Source: Candidatus Symbiopectobacterium sp. NZEC151
Lineage (GTDB): Bacteria; Pseudomonadota; Gammaproteobacteria; Enterobacterales; Enterobacteriaceae
Length of the DNA stretch: 64,000 bases
Assembly: GCF_025962655.1 (NCBI RefSeq)
Contig: NZ_JAGFPE010000006.1
Location: 186,001-250,000, forward strand
Reading direction: 5' to 3'
This document shows, one piece after another, positions 46,911-56,012 of this stretch. Position numbers and translations under genes: made by a program. Within the stretch, counting starts at the first letter, position 1. Every line of letters begins with the position of its first letter. Below the pieces are notes generated by a model. It was not told where the DNA came from. It did not search any database and saw nothing but the letters and a program-made list of their open reading frames with translations.

Positions 46911-47553
46911 AGACCAATCCCTTATCAATATTCTTTTGTGATCTTTACCGACTATTTCCGTGGGAATTACATAAATCACGAGTAAATTCATTATGTTAAA
47001 TGTAATTAATTCGCCCTATTACAATATGATGAATGTAAAGACCTGTCACTAGCTGTTTTTCTTAATTTTAATAACAAAAAACGCCAAAACCACAACAACA
47101 CCAAGGTTATCGTTTATAATTCCGTCATTTACTGGCACATTATGCTGAAAAATCGATGTTGCTCTACGTAAAACACAGCAACGTAACTCACTGAGACAAC
47201 ACAGTATTTTGTTTTTATTCCCTACAACGCTTCTCCCTCATTAACCCTCTATTTACATGTCCTACATCAAGATTACAGACAGAGGGAGCCAGTAGGATGA
47301 AAGACAGTAAATGGGGGGAAGTTGTATTTTTTCTTGTGTTTTCTCCTGCAAGTACGAGACCCGTGCCAACCCCTTCCAAACCGCTTTCTGGGTGACCAGA
47401 CAAAAAATCGAACGTTAACAATCAGAGAGTAACGCCTCGCCGATGATCTTTCCTCATCCGGCGCGGGAAATGTACGCGGCAAACAGGCTGCGGGACGTTT
47501 GTCGTCACCACTCTGGGTTCTTTTTTATCGGCTAGATGTGTCAGGGAGAGGTT
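46911..47553. other. AT-rich intergenic region between CsgG-like gene and aegA
   Basis: About 640 bp without a supported gene. It must hold divergent promoters for the lipoprotein operon and aegA. A 32-codon frame at 47297-47395 has no proper ribosome site. I saw no clear FNR or sigma-54 site for aegA. Confidence 0.4.
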
Positions 47554-49584
47554 ATGAATCGCTTTGTTATTGCTAACGCTCAAGATTGCATGGGCTGTAA
47601 AGCCTGTGAAATCGCCTGTGTCATTTCACACAACGACAACCAGTATCCTGCAAGTGCGGACGCGTTTTTACCCCGCATCAAGGCCTTCAACACGCCGGAG
47701 CTGCGCTCTGCGGTAACCTGCCGCCACTGTGAAGATGCCCCCTGTGCCAGCGTATGCCCTACGCAGGCGCTGGTGCGCAAAGACAACAGCATCCAACTGT
47801 TAAAAGATAAATGCATCGGTTGTAAAACCTGTGTGCTTGCCTGCCCGTTTGGCGCGATGTCGATGGTTGCAGAACCCACCAGCCCGGCCTCGCTCGCGCA
47901 TAAATGCGACCTGTGTATCGGCCGCCCAGAAGGTCAGGCGTGCGTGGCGGCCTGCCCGACGCAAGCGCTCACGCTGGTGAGCGAACAGACGCTGGAGGCG
48001 AAGCGAAAAGCCAAGCAACAGGCGATGGCGCAGCGTTCTGCCACCACCTGGCAGCGCACCACGCCGATCATGTCGACCAAAAGCGTCAATCCACTCAAAC
48101 AGCGCCAAAACTGGCCGCGCGTAGAGGCGAAGAAAAAGCCCATTGAGCTGCGCAAAACCACGTTTGACGAAATTTATCACGGTTTCTCCGCCGAGCAGAC
48201 GCAAGATCAGGCGAGCCGCTGCCTCTCCTGCGGCAATCATTCCATTTGTGAATGGACCTGCCCACTGCACAACAGCATTCCGCACTGGATCAGCCTGGCG
48301 AAGCAGGGCCGCATTCTGGAAGCGGTAGAGCTTTCACACCAAACCAGCAGCCTGCCGGAGATCTGCGGTCGCGTATGCCCGCAGGATCGCTTGTGCGAAG
48401 GTGCCTGTACGCTGGGTAAAGAATTCGGCGCGGTTACCGTCGGCAATATCGAGCGTTACATCACGGACAGCGCCATGGCGATGGGATGGAAGCCGGACAT
48501 GAGCGGCGTTACGCCGACCGGCAAGCGCGCAGCGATCATCGGTGCCGGGCCCGCCGGTTTAGCCTGTGCGGACGTGCTGGCACGCAATGGCGTTGAGGTT
48601 ACCGTGTTCGATCGCCATCCAGAGATTGGCGGCCTGCTCACCTTTGGTATTCCTCCCTTCAAGTTGGACAAAAAAGTGCTGACCCATCGCCGCCACCTGT
48701 TTAGCGAAATGGGCATTCACTTCCAACTCAATACCGAAGTCGGGAAAGATATCGCGCTGTCGCACATCATGGAGGAATACGAAACCCTGTTCCTCGGCGT
48801 CGGCACCTACCGTTCGATGAAAGCGGGCCTGGAAAATGAAGATGCGCCCGGCGTTTACGATGCCCTGCCGTTCCTGATTGCCAACACTAAACGGGTTATG
48901 GGTCTGCCCGATCTGGAAGAAGAACCCTATATTTCGATGGAAGGAAAGCGCGTGGTGGTGCTCGGCGGGGGGGACACGGCCATGGACTGCCTGCGAACCT
49001 CACTGCGTCAGGGCGCGGCATCCGTAACGTGCGCCTATCGCCGCGATGAATCCAACATGCCGGGCTCGAAAAAAGAGGTGAAGAACTCACGCGAAGAGGG
49101 CGCGGAATTTATGTTTAACGTTCAGCCGCAAAAGATTTGTCTGGATGAGCAAGGCAACGTCTGCGGCATCAGCTTGGTCAGAACGGAGATGGGCGAGGCC
49201 GATGCCAGCGGCCGCCGTCGGCCCCGCGTGATCCCCGGTTCCGAATTTGTCCAACCCGCCGAGGCCGTCATCACGGCGTTTGGCTTCCAGCCGCACAGCA
49301 TGCCGTGGCTCGAAGAGGCCAAGGTGAGGCTGGATGATTGGGGTCACATCAACGCGCCGGCGCGCGGCAATGGCCGACGTCCGTGCCAGACCAACCATCC
49401 ACGCATTTTTGCCGGTGGCGATGCCGTACGCGGCGCGGATTTAGTGGTCACCGCAATTGCCGATGGGCGCAAAGCCGCCATCAGCATGCTCGACCAGATG
49501 GGGTTACAAAGCACCATCGCTTCCTTACCGGCGGTCTCGCTGGCTTCTCAGTTCAACTCGTCGCGCGAGGAAACGCTTCAATGA
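47554..49584 (+). CDS. aegA: AegA-type iron-sulfur/FAD oxidoreductase
   Basis: This 676-aa electron-transfer protein is homologous to E. coli AegA (659 aa), implicated in formate-dependent anaerobic urate use. The N terminus (about 1-150) has four [4Fe-4S] motifs: CMGCKACEIAC, CRHCEDAPCASVCP, CIGCKTCVLACP and CDLCIGRPEGQACVAACP. A dihydropyrimidine-dehydrogenase-like Fe-S helical domain follows (CLSCGNHSICEWTCP; ICGRVCPQDRLCEGAC). The glutamate-synthase-beta-like domain has GAGPAGLACAD for FAD and GGGDTAMDCL for NAD(P). GGGAGAG precedes the ATG. It is coupled by a 4-bp overlap to the next ferredoxin gene. Confidence 0.92.
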   Translation: MNRFVIANAQDCMGCKACEIACVISHNDNQYPASADAFLPRIKAFNTPELRSAVTCRHCEDAPCASVCPTQALVRKDNSIQLLKDKCIGCKTCVLACPFGAMSMVAEPTSPASLAHKCDLCIGRPEGQACVAACPTQALTLVSEQTLEAKRKAKQQAMAQRSATTWQRTTPIMSTKSVNPLKQRQNWPRVEAKKKPIELRKTTFDEIYHGFSAEQTQDQASRCLSCGNHSICEWTCPLHNSIPHWISLAKQGRILEAVELSHQTSSLPEICGRVCPQDRLCEGACTLGKEFGAVTVGNIERYITDSAMAMGWKPDMSGVTPTGKRAAIIGAGPAGLACADVLARNGVEVTVFDRHPEIGGLLTFGIPPFKLDKKVLTHRRHLFSEMGIHFQLNTEVGKDIALSHIMEEYETLFLGVGTYRSMKAGLENEDAPGVYDALPFLIANTKRVMGLPDLEEEPYISMEGKRVVVLGGGDTAMDCLRTSLRQGAASVTCAYRRDESNMPGSKKEVKNSREEGAEFMFNVQPQKICLDEQGNVCGISLVRTEMGEADASGRRRPRVIPGSEFVQPAEAVITAFGFQPHSMPWLEEAKVRLDDWGHINAPARGNGRRPCQTNHPRIFAGGDAVRGADLVVTAIADGRKAAISMLDQMGLQSTIASLPAVSLASQFNSSREETLQ

Positions 49585-50096
49585 ACGCTTTTGTGATTGC
49601 CGATGCCAGTAAATGTATTGGCTGCCGCACCTGTGAAATCGCCTGTGCCGTCGCCCATGCGGGCGGCGCCGATGCCACCATCGACAAAGCGCGTTTCTTC
49701 CCGCGCCTGAAGGTGATCAAAGGCGCACAGGTGAGCGTGCCGGTATTGTGCCGCCAGTGCGAAAACGCCCCCTGTGCCAGCGTGTGCCCTCATGATGCGC
49801 TGGTGCGCCACCACGACAGCATTCAGGTCATTCAATCCCGTTGCATTGGCTGTAAAAGTTGCGTTATTGCTTGTCCTTTTGGCGCGATTGACGTGGTGCT
49901 GACCTCACAAGGCGCGGCGGCAAAAAGCGAGGTGCACAAGTGCGATCTCTGCGTCGATGTTGCCGCTTCCCCCTCGTGCGTGCGGGTGTGTCCGACATCC
50001 GCACTGACCCTGGTGAACAACAGTGAGCTGCAACAGCGGAGTTTCAAAAAGCAGCAACAGGCGGCGCGTGATAACGCGGATATTCGCCTGTTGTAA
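49581..50096 (+). CDS. Four-cluster ferredoxin, HydN/YgfS-like
   Basis: This 171-aa polyferredoxin has the same four Cys motifs as the AegA N terminus: CIGCRTCEIAC, CRQCENAPCASVCP, CIGCKSCVIACP and CDLCVDVAASPSCVRVCP. It is the kind of subunit that links formate dehydrogenase H to other carriers. The ATG at 49581 overlaps the aegA stop (ATGA), indicating translational coupling and joint function. In E. coli similar proteins (YgfS, HydN) are linked to urate degradation and formate metabolism. The similarity to the AegA N terminus suggests duplication. Confidence 0.88.
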   Translation: MNAFVIADASKCIGCRTCEIACAVAHAGGADATIDKARFFPRLKVIKGAQVSVPVLCRQCENAPCASVCPHDALVRHHDSIQVIQSRCIGCKSCVIACPFGAIDVVLTSQGAAAKSEVHKCDLCVDVAASPSCVRVCPTSALTLVNNSELQQRSFKKQQQAARDNADIRLL

Positions 50097-50251
50097 GACA
50101 GAAACGATGATACCGTTGAGGGTCAATAGCCCAAACTTATGGGTATTTTTACTTTTGTTCATATAATAGTCTGTTAATATGCATATAATTTGTATTTTAT
50201 CGGGGTGAATCGGAGAACATTCATCCCTTGGTGACTATCACGGAGTGAAGC

Positions 50252-50980
50252 ATGACCTGCCATTTTGTCAGGTGGACCGGCACGGAGGCATTACCCGATC
50301 TACAACGCTTGCCCGATGCACTGATCGCCGCGGCGCAGGAGCTCCCTGCCAGGCGGCGCGAACGTTACTTAAAAAGTCGAGCACTGCTGGCCGAGATGAT
50401 GTTCTATTTTTTCGGCTACCCGGTATTACCCGCAATAACGCTTTCGCCTGATGAGCGTCCTCATTTTATCGATCCCCATCTTCCCGATTTCAGTGTGGCC
50501 TATGCGGGCAATACGCTGGCGATATTGCTGAGCGAAGAGGGGAAAGTGGGGATTGATATCGAGATTGTTCATTTGCGCCCCGCCCATGTCACGTCGATCC
50601 CTACGCAGACGCCAGCAGAAACCGCCTGGATCAATGCCCAAAGCGATCCGCTAGAAGCCGCCACGCAGCTCTGCACTCTTCGACAAGCCATCACCAAGTT
50701 ATCGGATCCTGAGTTCAGCCATGGCGATAACCTGCGGCTGCACCCCGCCTCCGGTCGATTACGCTCAACCTACTTCCCCTCACTGGAAGCCATCAGTGAT
50801 ATCGATGGCTATCTGGCTTGGGCCTGCGCGCGAATTCCGACCATAAACCATTTAATGACCTGGCGTTATCAGGGTAACGGCGTGATGGATAAAACCGGTG
50901 AGATAATCCAGCAGCAACGGCAATCGCGCAGTTACATCAAGCTTATCAGCCACGTTGCAGAGAAGGTCCCTTCGGTTTGA
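50252..50980 (+). CDS. yieE: YieE-like phosphopantetheinyl transferase superfamily protein
   Basis: This 242-aa protein occupies the yieE position, before adeP-yieH, and is of the 4'-phosphopantetheinyl transferase superfamily. The first Mg-binding motif is intact (KVGIDIEIVH, about residues 101-110). The second family motif, normally W-x-x-K-E-A-x-x-K, reads TLRQAITK (about 142-149), so the metal-ligand Glu is Gln. Activity may therefore be weak or lost. GGAG lies 9 nt before the ATG. No acyl- or peptidyl-carrier partner is adjacent. Confidence 0.8.
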   Translation: MTCHFVRWTGTEALPDLQRLPDALIAAAQELPARRRERYLKSRALLAEMMFYFFGYPVLPAITLSPDERPHFIDPHLPDFSVAYAGNTLAILLSEEGKVGIDIEIVHLRPAHVTSIPTQTPAETAWINAQSDPLEAATQLCTLRQAITKLSDPEFSHGDNLRLHPASGRLRSTYFPSLEAISDIDGYLAWACARIPTINHLMTWRYQGNGVMDKTGEIIQQQRQSRSYIKLISHVAEKVPSV

Positions 50981-50983
50981 CAT

Positions 50984-51016
50984 AAAAAAAGCCCCGCTAG
51001 CGGGGCTTTTTTTTTA
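50984..51016. terminator. Bidirectional terminator between yieE and adeP
   Basis: Stem AGCCCCGC/GCGGGGCT with a 2-nt centre is flanked by an A-run and a T-run between convergent genes. Confidence 0.92.
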
Positions 51017-51032
51017 CTGACGGCGCGGGTGA

Positions 51033-52370
51033 TTAATGCGCGTCGATAAAGATAAACTTCAGCAGGAACAGCGCCGCAACCACCACCACACAAGGGCTGA
51101 TTTCACGCCAGCGCCCGGTTGCCGCCTTCATCACCACATAGGAGATAAAGCCCAGGGCAATCCCTTCGGTGATGGAGAAGCTGAACGGCATCATCACCGC
51201 AGTAATGAACGCAGGCACCGCTTCGGTAAGATCGTCCCATTTCACGCGTGCCAGGCTCGAGGTCATCAATACCCCAACATAAATCAGCGCACCTGCCGCC
51301 GCATAAGCGGGCACCATGCTGGCCAACGGTGAGAGGAAAATCACCAGCAGGAACAGAATACCGACCACAACCGCAGTCAGTCCGGTGCGCCCGCCAACCG
51401 AGACACCGGAAGAGCTTTCGATATACGCGGTGACGGAGGAGGTGCCAATCAACGAACCGGCCACCGAGCTGATGCTATCAACGTAAAGCGCCTGCTTCAT
51501 CCGTGGGAATTTACCGCGCGCGTCGACTAACCCGGCTTTATCCGTCACACCAATCAGGGTGCCGGAGGAATCGAACAGGTTTACCAGCATAAAGGAGAAG
51601 ATCACGCCGGAAAGCGCCAAATTCAGTGACCCCGACAGATCCACCTGACCGACAACGGACGTGACGCTCGGCGGCATGGAAAACACGCCGGAAAATTTCA
51701 CGTCACCCAGCAACAGGCCAATGACCGTGGTCACCACGATAGAAATCAGCACAGCGGCGTGAATGTTACGTGAGGCCAGCACCGCAATGATAAAGAACCC
51801 CAGCGCGCCCAGCAGAACGCTGTGAGACGTCAGGTTGCCGATGGTCACCAGCGTTTCCGGGTTGGCAACAATGATGCCGGCGTTTTTCAGGCCCATCATA
51901 CCGATAAACAAACCGATACCGCTGGCAATACCTAAACGCAAACTGATCGGGATGTTAGCAATCATCCAGTAGCGAATCTGGAAAATGGTCAGTATCAGAA
52001 AGCCGACCGCGCCCCAGAAGATGGCGCCCATCGCGATCTGCCAGGAAATCCCCATAGCACCGACGACGACGAACGCGAAAAAGGCATTCAGCCCCATGGC
52101 GGGCGCCAATGCAACCGGCAGGTTAGCCACCAGCCCCATCAAAATACTGCCAAACGCAGCAATCAGACAGGTGGTCACAAACACCGCTTGGGTATCCATG
52201 CCCGCAACACCCAGAATCTGCGGGTTTACGAAAACGATGTATACCATGGTAAGAAAGGTCGTGAACCCAGCAATCGTTTCCGTACGCGCCGTAGTGCCAT
52301 GTTGGCGCAGTTTGAATACGCGCTCCAATAAGCCTTGCTCTCCCGCAAGCTCAGGTTGTGATGTTTTCAT
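51033..52370 (-). CDS. adeP: Adenine permease AdeP (NCS2/AzgA family)
   Basis: This 445-aa purine permease of the AzgA-like NCS2 branch equals E. coli AdeP/PurP in length and in the yieE-adeP-yieH position. Conserved segments are GFTTFLTMVYIVFVNPQIL, LAPAMGLNAFFAFVVVGAMG near residue 85, NLFDSSGTLIGVTDKAGLVD near 270 and GTSSVTAYIESSSGVSVGGR near 310, which holds the substrate-binding Glu. The ATG at 52370 is used; an upstream TTG is unlikely. A PurR box lies about 95 bp upstream. Confidence 0.93.
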   Translation of the reverse strand: MKTSQPELAGEQGLLERVFKLRQHGTTARTETIAGFTTFLTMVYIVFVNPQILGVAGMDTQAVFVTTCLIAAFGSILMGLVANLPVALAPAMGLNAFFAFVVVGAMGISWQIAMGAIFWGAVGFLILTIFQIRYWMIANIPISLRLGIASGIGLFIGMMGLKNAGIIVANPETLVTIGNLTSHSVLLGALGFFIIAVLASRNIHAAVLISIVVTTVIGLLLGDVKFSGVFSMPPSVTSVVGQVDLSGSLNLALSGVIFSFMLVNLFDSSGTLIGVTDKAGLVDARGKFPRMKQALYVDSISSVAGSLIGTSSVTAYIESSSGVSVGGRTGLTAVVVGILFLLVIFLSPLASMVPAYAAAGALIYVGVLMTSSLARVKWDDLTEAVPAFITAVMMPFSFSITEGIALGFISYVVMKAATGRWREISPCVVVVAALFLLKFIFIDAH

Positions 52371-52464
52371 TATCAACGTTCCAGATAAGGAATTATGGTC
52401 GGTGGGTATCCTATAACAAAATGTGCAGAGATTAACGCCGTTAGCCGGTTTTTTTTCTCGCTAT

Positions 52465-52480
52465 AAGCAAACGTTATCGC
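52465..52480. promoter_or_regulatory. PurR operator upstream of adeP
   Basis: AAGCAAACGTTATCGC matches the PurR consensus ACGCAAACGTTTGCGT in the central GCAAACGTT and most outer bases. The position upstream of a purine permease gene supports it. The rest of 52377-52690 has no gene. Confidence 0.75.
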
Positions 52481-52690
52481 GACCGATCCTCGCCACGGTA
52501 TCGGGTCCTCTTTTTTCCGCAAATACGCGAGAAAAACAGCGAACCAGCCATAACGATCCGCCTTCAGAACAAAAAATGAATACCAAGTGAAAAACAGGGT
52601 TTTATCGTGTTTATGCCCGGTAAGGCCAAAATACTGGCGCAGTGGGGTAAAGTAGTGGGCGAACCACACGCGTTACCAATAAGGAACCCC

Positions 52691-53356
52691 ATGTCTTCGA
52701 TTGACTGTGTTTTTTTCGATTGTGATGGCACGCTGGTCGACAGCGAAGTGATTTGTTGCCAGGCCTATGTGAACATTTTTATTCCGTATGGCTTACAGTT
52801 GTCGCTGGAAGAGGTCATCAAGACCTATAAAGGCGTCAAACTCTACGACATTATCGACAGAGTGAGTACACAACATGGCCTGACAGTGGTGCCTGAAACG
52901 CTGGAAAAACACTTCCGTGCAGAGATCGCCCGGCTGTTTGAAGAATCGCTGCAACCTATTGACGGTATTCCAGAACTGCTTGCCGCGATTACGGTGCCAA
53001 TGGGCGTGGTGTCGAACGGCCCGGTCAGCAAAATGCACCACTCGCTCGGGTTAACCGGTCTGCGAGAGCACTTCGCCGATCGTCTGTATAGCGGTTACGA
53101 TTTGAAAAAATGGAAGCCCGATCCCGCCGTTATTTATCACGCCGCTCAGCAGATGCAGGTCAATCTGGCAAACTGTCTGCTCGTGGAAGATTCGTTTTCA
53201 GGCGTGGAAGCGGGTATCGCCGCAGGCATTCCGGTGTACTACTACTGCGCCGACCCGCACAATCCGCCCATCGATCACCCGCTGGTGACCACCTTCCACA
53301 ACATGCGTGACTTACCGCAGCTGTGGCGCGAAAAAGGCTGGAACATCACCGCCTGA
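52691..53356 (+). CDS. yieH: HAD-family phosphatase YieH (6-phosphogluconate phosphatase)
   Basis: This 221-aa HAD phosphatase is the same length as E. coli YieH. The start at 52691 (MSSIDCVFFDCDGTLVDSEV) follows AAGGA. Motif I is FFDCDGTLVDSE, motif II is MGVVSNGPVSK near 107, motif III is the Lys in DLKKWKPDPAVI near 140 and motif IV is LLVEDSFSGVEAG near 165. A C1 helical cap lies between motifs I and II. YieH dephosphorylates 6-phosphogluconate and other small sugar phosphates. It is divergent from adeP. Confidence 0.93.
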   Translation: MSSIDCVFFDCDGTLVDSEVICCQAYVNIFIPYGLQLSLEEVIKTYKGVKLYDIIDRVSTQHGLTVVPETLEKHFRAEIARLFEESLQPIDGIPELLAAITVPMGVVSNGPVSKMHHSLGLTGLREHFADRLYSGYDLKKWKPDPAVIYHAAQQMQVNLANCLLVEDSFSGVEAGIAAGIPVYYYCADPHNPPIDHPLVTTFHNMRDLPQLWREKGWNITA

Positions 53357-53371
53357 CGGCGTTAGGCCGCG

Positions 53372-54109
53372 CTAGGCTGGGCGCGGCCGCCAGCGCCACC
53401 AAAACCGACGTTTTGGCGCGTCAACCCGTGCATGCACCGCATAGCGCTGGCTGACGCGATGTGCCAACAGCTCCAACGCCAGACAGATAATAAAGTAAAC
53501 CAGCGCCACAAACAGGAACACTTCGGTGGGGTAGACCATACTGCGGTTGTTAACCTGGGTGGCCAGAAACGTCAATTCCCCCACGCCCACGATATACGCC
53601 AGCGAGGTATCCTTGATTAAGGAAATCCACTGGTTGATAAACGATGGCACCATCATGCGTAGCGCCTGGGGCAACACGATAAACCAGAGTACGCGCCAGC
53701 GGCTAAAACCCAACGACAGCCCAGCCTGCCACTGCCCCTGACTGATGGCAACAATCCCCGCCTTGACGCCATGCGCCAGATAGGCCGCGCCAATAAACGC
53801 CAGAGCGCACACCACGGTGGTGATTTCAGGAATATCGACACCAAACACAATAGGCAGCAGGAAGTAAGTCCAAAAAATCAGCATGATCACCGGGATGGCG
53901 CGGAAAAAACCCAGCACCAGCGCCAACAGCGCGCCCAGCCAGCCACGCGACATCGCCAGCGCCACCCCCAGCACCGTCCCCAAAACCGCAGAAACGATAC
54001 CGGCCAATGCGCTGATGACGAGCGTCAATGCGGCCCCTCCGAGTGGGCCATCAGGAAAAGTGCCCCACAGCAGATAGCTGAGGTTATCGCTGATAATCGT
54101 AAAATCCAT
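53372..54109 (-). CDS. Polar amino-acid ABC transporter permease
   Basis: This 245-aa HisM/GltK-type permease has five or six hydrophobic segments and the EAA loop GLSLGFSRWRVLWFIVLPQALR (about residues 130-151), which contacts the ATPase. It ends with a basic tail. It starts 2 bp after the stop of the other permease gene, so the pair is coupled. The neighbouring binding protein belongs to family 3, so the substrate is a polar amino acid or related molecule. No ATP-binding subunit gene follows; the next gene is yieH on the other strand. Confidence 0.9.
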   Translation of the reverse strand: MDFTIISDNLSYLLWGTFPDGPLGGAALTLVISALAGIVSAVLGTVLGVALAMSRGWLGALLALVLGFFRAIPVIMLIFWTYFLLPIVFGVDIPEITTVVCALAFIGAAYLAHGVKAGIVAISQGQWQAGLSLGFSRWRVLWFIVLPQALRMMVPSFINQWISLIKDTSLAYIVGVGELTFLATQVNNRSMVYPTEVFLFVALVYFIICLALELLAHRVSQRYAVHARVDAPKRRFWWRWRPRPA

Positions 54110-54110
54110 G

Positions 54111-54863
54111 TTAGTGCCCTCGCGCCAATTGACGTTGCTGCCGCCACATACCCCAGCCTTCGATCAGCGCAATGATCGCGATATACAACACCGTCGCCAC
54201 GCCGAACGCCTGAAAGGTCCGCAAGGTTTCCGTCTCCACCTGACGAGAGGCATAAGAGAGTTCGGCTACGCCGATCGCCATGGTCAGAGAGGAATTCTTG
54301 ATAATATTCATGTATTGCCCCAGCAGCGGTGGCAGGGCAATTTTCAGCGCCTGAGGCAGCACCACATAACGCATGGCTTGCCAGGGCGTCAGCCCCAATG
54401 CCAGCGAGGCGTATTTTTGTCCACGCGCGACGCCGCCTATTCCTGCACGGATCTCTTCGGCAATAAACGCGCTGGAATAGAGCGTCAGGCCAATCAATCC
54501 GGCGAGAAACTCGAAAGAGGGCCAACTCACAACGATTCCCGCAATCGCCACATCATGGGGTGAATTCAGCCATTGCAACAGTGCACCCGGCAGCAACTGC
54601 GCCGCGCCGAAATACCAGAAGAACAACTGCACCAGCAACGGCGTATTGCGAAACAGGGCGCTGTAAGCGATTGCCGGCCAGCGCAAGAGGTTACGTTGGC
54701 TGTCTCTTGCGGCAGCAAGCACCATACCCAGCAGCGTTGATAGCACCACCACACACAGAGAAAGCCACAGTGTCAGCAAAAAACCGTGCCACAGCCATGA
54801 CAGATAACGAGATGCCAGCAGCCAGTTTTCCAAAAAAGAAGCAACGTTTTCAGTCAATGTCAT
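54111..54863 (-). CDS. Polar amino-acid ABC transporter permease
   Basis: This 250-aa HisQ/GltJ-type permease starts at 54863 (MTLTENVASFLENWLLASRY), preceded by AGGG. It has about five membrane segments and the EAA loop SLALGLTPWQAMRYVVLPQA near residue 160, followed by the helix KIALPPLLGQYMNIIKNSSL. It forms a heterodimer with the next permease. The receptor gene lies 116 bp upstream on the same strand. Confidence 0.9.
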   Translation of the reverse strand: MTLTENVASFLENWLLASRYLSWLWHGFLLTLWLSLCVVVLSTLLGMVLAAARDSQRNLLRWPAIAYSALFRNTPLLVQLFFWYFGAAQLLPGALLQWLNSPHDVAIAGIVVSWPSFEFLAGLIGLTLYSSAFIAEEIRAGIGGVARGQKYASLALGLTPWQAMRYVVLPQALKIALPPLLGQYMNIIKNSSLTMAIGVAELSYASRQVETETLRTFQAFGVATVLYIAIIALIEGWGMWRQQRQLARGH

Positions 54864-54979
54864 ACCCTGTTCGCGGTAGTAAAAACGCACTGTTGCAGAA
54901 ACGACAATGCCCTCTGTTCAACAGAGGGCAGAATGAGGTGTCACCTGATCACGTTAGCACGTGTGGGCGGATAAGAGCA

Positions 54980-55819
54980 TCAGGCTTTCGGTTGTTTATC
55001 CAACGGCGCAAAGGTGAAATCACCACGCGGTTGAGCAGATTTTGTGGTCGGCCCAAACCAACGATCGTAGGTCTGTTTCGCTTCACCGGTTTTTTCCAGT
55101 TGCAGCAGCGTTTCATCCACCTTCTGTGTCAGGCGATCTTCGCCTTTAGGAACGCCCACCCCTTGGTATTCCTTGGTGATGCTAAACGGAGAGATTTCAA
55201 ACTCCGCTTTTTGTGCATCTGGCACGTTAGCCAGTAAGCCAACCAGCTTGGCATCATCCTGAGTGATGGCCTGGACGTTACCATTACGCAAGGCAGCGAA
55301 AGCAAGCGGTGTGTCGTCATAAGAGATGACTTTTGCCGTTGGGTAATGTTCACGCAGCGTGATCTCTTGCACAGTGCCTTTATCAGCACCAATCCGCAGC
55401 GCTTTAATGTCTTCCGGCGTTTTCAGTACGCCTTTACGCGCGATAAATTTCTGCCCAGTGGCGAAGTAGGGAATACTGAAATTCACCTGCTTGGCGCGCT
55501 CATCGGTAATGGTGAAATTGGCGGCGATCAAATCGACTTTCTGCGAGGTCAGTAACGGAATACGGTTAGCCGGGTTGGTGGCGCGCAGTTCGACTTTCAC
55601 ACCCAGCGCTTTGCCGATGGCTTCCGCGATATCCACATCATAGCCCACCAGCTTTTTGGTTTGCGGATCGACAAAACCAAACGGCGGGTTGCTGTCAAAC
55701 ACCGCAATTTTTACTACGCCCGCTTTCTGGATATCATCCAGCTTGTCCGCCTGAGCGACACCGGAAACAGAAATCAAACCCGCCAGTAACGTTAATGCAA
55801 CAACTTGTTTTTTCACCAT
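54980..55819 (-). CDS. Polar amino-acid ABC transporter binding protein, family 3
   Basis: This 279-aa periplasmic receptor of the SBP_bac_3 family has a signal peptide ending SGVAQA. The mature domain shows VKIAVFDSNPPFGFVDPQTK, KLVGYDVDIAEAIGKALGVK, NRIPLLTSQKVDLIAANFTI and GADKGTVQEITLREHYPTAK, the amino-acid-contacting landmarks of the GlnH/ArtJ/GltI group. Start choice is uncertain: ATG at 55819 or GTG at 55816, since AAGGG is only 2 or 5 nt upstream. It leads the operon with two permease genes and no ATPase. Confidence 0.9.
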   Translation of the reverse strand: MVKKQVVALTLLAGLISVSGVAQADKLDDIQKAGVVKIAVFDSNPPFGFVDPQTKKLVGYDVDIAEAIGKALGVKVELRATNPANRIPLLTSQKVDLIAANFTITDERAKQVNFSIPYFATGQKFIARKGVLKTPEDIKALRIGADKGTVQEITLREHYPTAKVISYDDTPLAFAALRNGNVQAITQDDAKLVGLLANVPDAQKAEFEISPFSITKEYQGVGVPKGEDRLTQKVDETLLQLEKTGEAKQTYDRWFGPTTKSAQPRGDFTFAPLDKQPKA

Positions 55820-56012
55820 TTCCCTTATCACCCTTATACGTTTTGTTAGTCAGCAAGCTAACAGTCCGCGCGGCAATCAGGAAATAATAAAAATGGATAA
55901 TATTATAATCTTATGTCACATAGCCGAGTTTCAGACTCAGGGAAGGCGTTTTAGGAAAGATAAAACTTGGGTGGCGGAGGGAGAAGCCGGACGATTCGTC
56001 CGGCCAGCGGGT

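Noticed and set aside
47101-47180. Sigma-54 site before aegA (TGGCACATTATGCT)
   Set aside because: The distance between GG and GC is 8 bp instead of 10.
47297-47395. 32-codon frame upstream of aegA
   Set aside because: AGG is too close to the ATG to act as a ribosome site, and the peptide has no recognisable features.
49338-49580. 80-codon N-terminal extension of the polyferredoxin gene
   Set aside because: It would overlap aegA entirely out of frame; the ATG at 49581 gives a standard ferredoxin start with ATGA coupling.
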